A DNA stretch of 7,773 nucleotides from Acholeplasmataceae bacterium. GTDB lineage: Bacteria; Bacillota_I; Bacilli_A; ML615J-28; CAG-698. Numbering within the stretch: position 1 is the stretch's first letter; every line of letters begins with the position of its first letter. Below, in pieces: positions 5,401 to 7,773 of the stretch. The notes beneath the pieces are model-generated. The model was not told where the DNA came from. It worked only from the letters and a program-made list of their open reading frames with translations, and did no database searches. The position numbers and the translations under genes are program-made. The stretch is from the NCBI GenBank assembly GCA_012839485.1, contig DUNF01000031.1:1-7773 (forward strand), read 5' to 3'.

Positions 5401-5760
5401 AGGTAATTATTCTATAAGCCTTGTTCTGTACTTCATTTATGAAGCGGTAATCATTTATCTCTAATAAATTAGCCTTAAATGAATTGAATTATCATTTAAA
5501 GTTCCCCTACCTAATTTGGGTTTCTAGCTTGAGGGGTTTACCCGTTCCACTTTATCATTTCTAATAAATTCGTCACTGTCGCACTTTATGATTTTAACCA
5601 TATTCTAAAACTTAGGTTAATTAATCGCCGTTACTATTTATTAAATAGTACCCTAACTTATGTTTTTGTTAGGCTCAAACACTACAGCATCTCAGCTGTG
5701 CTAGCAAGGACTTTCCTAACAATTATTAAAATAATTGCTCGATTACCCGAATTTTTACCT
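5401..5760 (-). ncRNA. rnpB: RNase P RNA, bacterial type B
   Basis: This is the catalytic RNA that removes the 5' leader of tRNA precursors. On the minus strand the 5' end reads AGGTAAAAATTCGGGTAATCG. The universal block AGGAAAGTCCTTGCTAGCAC follows (around 5700-5720), then CAGCTGAGATGCTGTAGTG. The region GACAGTGACGAA...AGTGGAACGGGTAAACCCC contains the GGTAAACC loop that binds the tRNA CCA end. AACCCAAATTAGGTAGGGGAAC is characteristic of Bacillus-like type B RNAs. GATAAATGATTACCGC and ACAGAACAAGGCTTATAG close the core. The ends TTACCT (5401-5406) and AGGTAA (5755-5760) pair as helix P1, which sets the boundaries to within a few bases. The length of about 360 nt is slightly short for the type, consistent with reduced peripheral helices. 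Confidence 0.96.
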
Positions 5761-5765
5761 CTAAT

Positions 5766-5794
5766 AGTATATCACTGTTTCTCTTAAAAAGCAA
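5766..5794 (-). promoter_or_regulatory. Promoter of rnpB
   Basis: TTGCTT, a 17-nt spacer and TATACT on the minus strand place the start at about 5759-5760, exactly at the predicted 5' end of the RNase P RNA. The -35 and part of the spacer lie in the last codons of the upstream zinc-ribbon gene (stop at 5784). Confidence 0.78.
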
Positions 5795-6152
5795 GCAAAT
5801 AATTAATAATTATGCTACCAACTTCCAATTGCGCTCTTATATCTTCTATCATTCCTGGTAAAACAAAAATAGCATAAAAAACACCAATTACAGCACGAAC
5901 TATAGCGAAAATCCCTAATATTTTAGCGGTTTTTGCATTACTAGCATTTGGCTTTTTAGAAAATACAATAGCTAAAATTCCTAAAACAACTGATCCTAAA
6001 ATTAACCCAATAATACCTAAAGTTAAAGCAGTATTGTTTTTCATTACAGGTTCAGTTACTACAGCTTCGCCTTCCTTTTCGACTTTTTCACCGCAAACAC
6101 CGCAGTAATAATCATTAGGCCCTAATGGGCTACCACATTTTTTACAATTCAT
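5784..6152 (-). CDS. Zinc-ribbon membrane protein, paralogue 4 (short form)
   Basis: This 122-residue protein begins MNCKKCGSPLGPNDYYCGVCGEK, a zinc ribbon with Cys 3, 6, 17 and 20. A hydrophilic linker of about 20 residues follows. Hydrophobic segments span about 42-64 and 78-100, joined by the basic loop SKKPNASNAKTAK, and a moderately hydrophobic tail ends the chain. The membrane part resembles the DUF4190-type segment often found behind such ribbons. The function is not known; a cytoplasmic metal-binding head on a membrane anchor is all that can be inferred. AAAGGAGAGGAAATT precedes ATG 6152. It is the last of four tandem relatives and is closest to the one at 6203-6556. No terminator separates it from rnpB; its 3' end carries the rnpB promoter. 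Confidence 0.88.
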   Translation of the reverse strand: MNCKKCGSPLGPNDYYCGVCGEKVEKEGEAVVTEPVMKNNTALTLGIIGLILGSVVLGILAIVFSKKPNASNAKTAKILGIFAIVRAVIGVFYAIFVLPGMIEDIRAQLEVGSIIINYLLAF

Positions 6153-6202
6153 AATTTCCTCTCCTTTTTAAAAATACTATAAAATACTCCAAATAATTAC
6201 AA

Positions 6203-6556
6203 TTATGCAGTAGCTGCACCTAAAATAATACCAATTACAATTATAATAACATAAATAAACCAATATAGGGTAAAGATTGCAGACGCAATAATACCGAATA
6301 TACTTAAAATTTTAGCTGCTTTCGCAAGTGCTGCATTTGGTTTTTTAGCTTTTGATGATGCAATGATGCTTAGGATTAAGCCAACTATTCCCGAAGCGCA
6401 TAAGCTAAGACCTACAATTGATAAAACAAAAGCAGCCCAACTTTGTTTTTCTACTGGTGCATTAACAACTGTTACCTCTTTTTCAATTTTTTCACCGCAC
6501 ACGCCACAAAAAGCAGCATCTGGACTCACTGGATTTCCACATTTCTTACAATTCAT
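6203..6556 (-). CDS. Zinc-ribbon membrane protein, paralogue 3 (short form)
   Basis: The 117-residue protein has the same plan as its neighbours: zinc ribbon MNCKKCGNPVSPDAAFCGVC with Cys 3, 6, 17 and 20, a linker to about residue 38, a hydrophobic stretch of nearly 30 residues (39-67), the basic loop SSKAKKPNAALAKAAK, and a second long hydrophobic stretch (83-115). The first stretch contains internal Gly/Ser/Cys residues (GLSLCASG) and may be a helical hairpin rather than one span. ATG 6556 follows AAAGGAGAGAAAATT, nearly identical to the leader of paralogue 4. This supports a recent duplication of the gene together with its translation start. A 203-nt gap upstream, with a possible promoter and an inverted repeat, suggests the two short forms can be expressed separately from the long ones. 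Function unknown. Confidence 0.88.
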   Translation of the reverse strand: MNCKKCGNPVSPDAAFCGVCGEKIEKEVTVVNAPVEKQSWAAFVLSIVGLSLCASGIVGLILSIIASSKAKKPNAALAKAAKILSIFGIIASAIFTLYWFIYVIIIVIGIILGAATA

Positions 6557-6596
6557 AATTTTCTCTCCTTTGCTGTAATTAAATGTTATTATTTCT

Positions 6597-6628
6597 ATTA
6601 TGACAGAGTATTTATAATGTAAATACTC
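6597..6628 (-). promoter_or_regulatory. Inverted repeat with possible promoter before the short paralogues
   Basis: GAGTATTTA and TAAATACTC (6606-6614, 6620-6628) are perfect 9-bp inverted copies around 5 nt, with no T tract after them. On the minus strand TTTACA (6618-6623) and CATAAT (6597-6602) could be -35 and -10, although a 15-nt spacing is short. An operator overlapping a promoter is the reading I favour; a plain RNA hairpin is possible. Confidence 0.35.
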
Positions 6629-6689
6629 CGATTAAAATAGCAATCACTTAAATAAAATTTATATTAATTAATAAAAGCTATAACGTTTA

Positions 6690-6722
6690 AAGCAAAATTA
6701 ATCTTAACAAGAACTTTTGCTT
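6690..6722 (-). terminator. Possible weak terminator after paralogue 2
   Basis: AAGCAAAA pairs with TTTTGCTT (8 bp). A smaller TCTT/AAGA hairpin lies in its loop. It comes about 37 nt after the stop of the gene at 6760-7191. The minus-strand sequence after it (TAAACG) lacks a T run, so termination would be weak. Confidence 0.4.
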
Positions 6723-6759
6723 CACATTTTTAAAAATTCTAATTCCTTCTTTTTAAAAA

Positions 6760-7191
6760 CTAATTACTAAACAAAGAAGAAATTACTAATACAATATTTA
6801 ATCCCCATAATACAATTGCTATAACCCCAAAAACTTTAGCAGCTGATTTTGCAACTGCATTTGGGTCTTTAGATTTAATTATCGCAACTATTCCTAAAGC
6901 TAAAGGCGTTGGCAAGTAAATTACTGAAATAGCAATGACAAAAGGTAACTCATATCCAATTGCTGATCCAGTTATTACTTTTATTACAATACCAATAAGC
7001 AATACTAAATAAACAAATGGAAAAATTAATGGTAAAACTGAACCTATAATTCCGCAAATTAATGCTGTTTTGCTTTTATTAACTGGTTTATTTTCAATAT
7101 TAAAAGTTTCATCTTTTTCTATCTTTTCACCACAATTAAAGCAAAACAGTGCATCTTCTCTAACTTCGGTCCCACACTTTTTGCAATTCAT
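6760..7191 (-). CDS. Zinc-ribbon membrane protein, paralogue 2 (long form)
   Basis: The 143-residue protein opens with the ribbon MNCKKCGTEVREDALFCFNC (Cys 3, 6, 17, 20) and a charged linker to about residue 41. Three hydrophobic segments follow, at about 42-72, 82-106 and 118-140. The loop before the last one, IKSKDPNAVAKSAAK, matches the KKPNA loop of the short forms. The long forms therefore have about 30 extra residues that turn the first hydrophobic stretch into two separate spans. With the ribbon in the cytoplasm, three spans put the basic SK-PNA loop inside, as the positive-inside rule expects. ATG 7191 has only a weak Shine-Dalgarno (TTAGGCGAAAATT). It lies 22 nt after the stop of paralogue 1, so translation probably follows from it. 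Function unknown. Confidence 0.87.
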   Translation of the reverse strand: MNCKKCGTEVREDALFCFNCGEKIEKDETFNIENKPVNKSKTALICGIIGSVLPLIFPFVYLVLLIGIVIKVITGSAIGYELPFVIAISVIYLPTPLALGIVAIIKSKDPNAVAKSAAKVFGVIAIVLWGLNIVLVISSLFSN

Positions 7192-7213
7192 AATTTTCGC
7201 CTAAATTTCTTGC

Positions 7214-7699
7214 TTAAAAAAATAATTTAAATAAATTAATAAAATATTCTGGATTACGATACGCATCGCGTAAATTATATAATAACTTAATTATGTTAAA
7301 AAATAAAACAATCGAGTAAGTTCCACCAATAACTATAGCAGCAATGCCAAAACCTAAAGCTACTTTGCCATAAACAGCTCCTTCTTCCTTTGATTTTTTA
7401 ACCGCTACAGTTCCTAATATTAAAACAGCTGGTGCTGCAAATAAAACAACATCCATAATAGCTGTCATTCCAACACGATCTATCATAAAGAAAAGCAAGT
7501 CGAAAAATACCACAATTATGTAAATAGCTACTGGCAAAGCGATTCCTATAATTCCACAAATAAATGCAGTCTTGTTTTTCTTCTTTGGTTCTTCTACTTG
7601 TTTTAAAACAATTTCCACTTCTGGAGCAATAGGTTCACCACAATTACTACAAAATAAGTCAGTTTCTTGCATTTCATGCCCACATTTTTTACATTTCAT
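7214..7699 (-). CDS. Zinc-ribbon membrane protein, paralogue 1 (long form)
   Basis: At 161 residues this is the longest and most divergent of the four. It starts MKCKKCGHEMQETDLFCSNCGE (Cys 3, 6, 17, 20), then a linker rich in Glu and Lys (about 25-43). Hydrophobic segments lie at about 44-72, 80-100 and 114-140, and a C-terminal tail contains aromatic and charged residues (about 141-161). The loop KKSKEEGAVYGK stands where the others have SK-PNA, and the PN is lost. ATG 7699 is preceded by AATGGAGTGATATT. The 74 nt left upstream are very A/T rich. TATATT at 7720-7725 could be a -10, but no acceptable -35 accompanies it, so the promoter may lie elsewhere. It is first in the visible array, and more copies could lie beyond the window. 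Function unknown. Confidence 0.87.
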   Translation of the reverse strand: MKCKKCGHEMQETDLFCSNCGEPIAPEVEIVLKQVEEPKKKNKTAFICGIIGIALPVAIYIIVVFFDLLFFMIDRVGMTAIMDVVLFAAPAVLILGTVAVKKSKEEGAVYGKVALGFGIAAIVIGGTYSIVLFFNIIKLLYNLRDAYRNPEYFINLFKLFF

Positions 7700-7773
7700 A
7701 ATATCACTCCATTTCTAAAAATATACCTTCAAATATTTAAACTCAGTTATTAAATAAGAATATAATATGAAAA

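Noticed and set aside
5401..5760. Considered tmRNA or a riboswitch for this structured gap
   Set aside because: The AGGAAAGTCC and GGTAAACCCC blocks, the P1 end pairing and the type B segment identify RNase P RNA.
6363..6578. Rightward open frame of 71 codons
   Set aside because: It is the antisense of the zinc-ribbon gene at 6203-6556 and has no independent support.
1..7773. CRISPR array, insertion sequence, tRNA or prophage
   Set aside because: No regularly spaced long repeats, transposase motifs, tRNA-like folds or phage genes were seen. The only tandem repeats are the three MraZ sites and the paralogous genes.

Overview
The window is AT-rich (by eye roughly 30% G+C) and every gene found lies on the minus strand. 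Gene content points to a Bacilli/Mollicutes-related low-GC bacterium: a type B RNase P RNA, a yceD-rpmF pair, and mraZ-rsmH with a mollicute-like MraZ operator. It uses the standard code, because the Trp codons read are TGG and none of the genes has an in-frame TGA. No cell-division gene follows rsmH, so the dcw cluster is reduced here. An uncultured Acholeplasma/Izemoplasma/RF39-like lineage would fit, but the sequence alone does not settle this.

In transcription order (high to low coordinates):
(1) 7214-7699, 6760-7191, 6203-6556 and 5784-6152 are four tandem paralogues. Each has an N-terminal four-Cys zinc ribbon followed by a hydrophobic DUF4190-like membrane region. Two are long forms and two short.
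(2) 5401-5760 is rnpB, the RNase P RNA. Its own promoter overlaps the end of the last paralogue.
(3) 4768-5361 is ysxC/engB, a ribosome-assembly GTPase. It is followed 1 nt later by an unknown single-pass membrane protein (4161-4766) and a terminator.
(4) 3679-4062 is yceD and 3420-3644 is rpmF (ribosomal protein L32). They are driven by a perfect consensus promoter and end in a strong terminator.
(5) mraZ starts at 3209 and rsmH ends at 1826. The promoter is followed by three 10-bp repeats that match an MraZ operator. After rsmH comes a 14-codon ORF with a very strong Shine-Dalgarno sequence, then a terminator.
(6) nadD and nadE (the latter cut by the window edge) form an NAD-synthesis operon. 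The nadD -35 element lies inside the preceding terminator.

Most of the window is core housekeeping: RNA processing, ribosome assembly and modification, NAD synthesis. The accessory or less-explained parts are the zinc-ribbon membrane protein array, the membrane protein coupled to ysxC, and the 14-codon ORF where ftsL would normally be.
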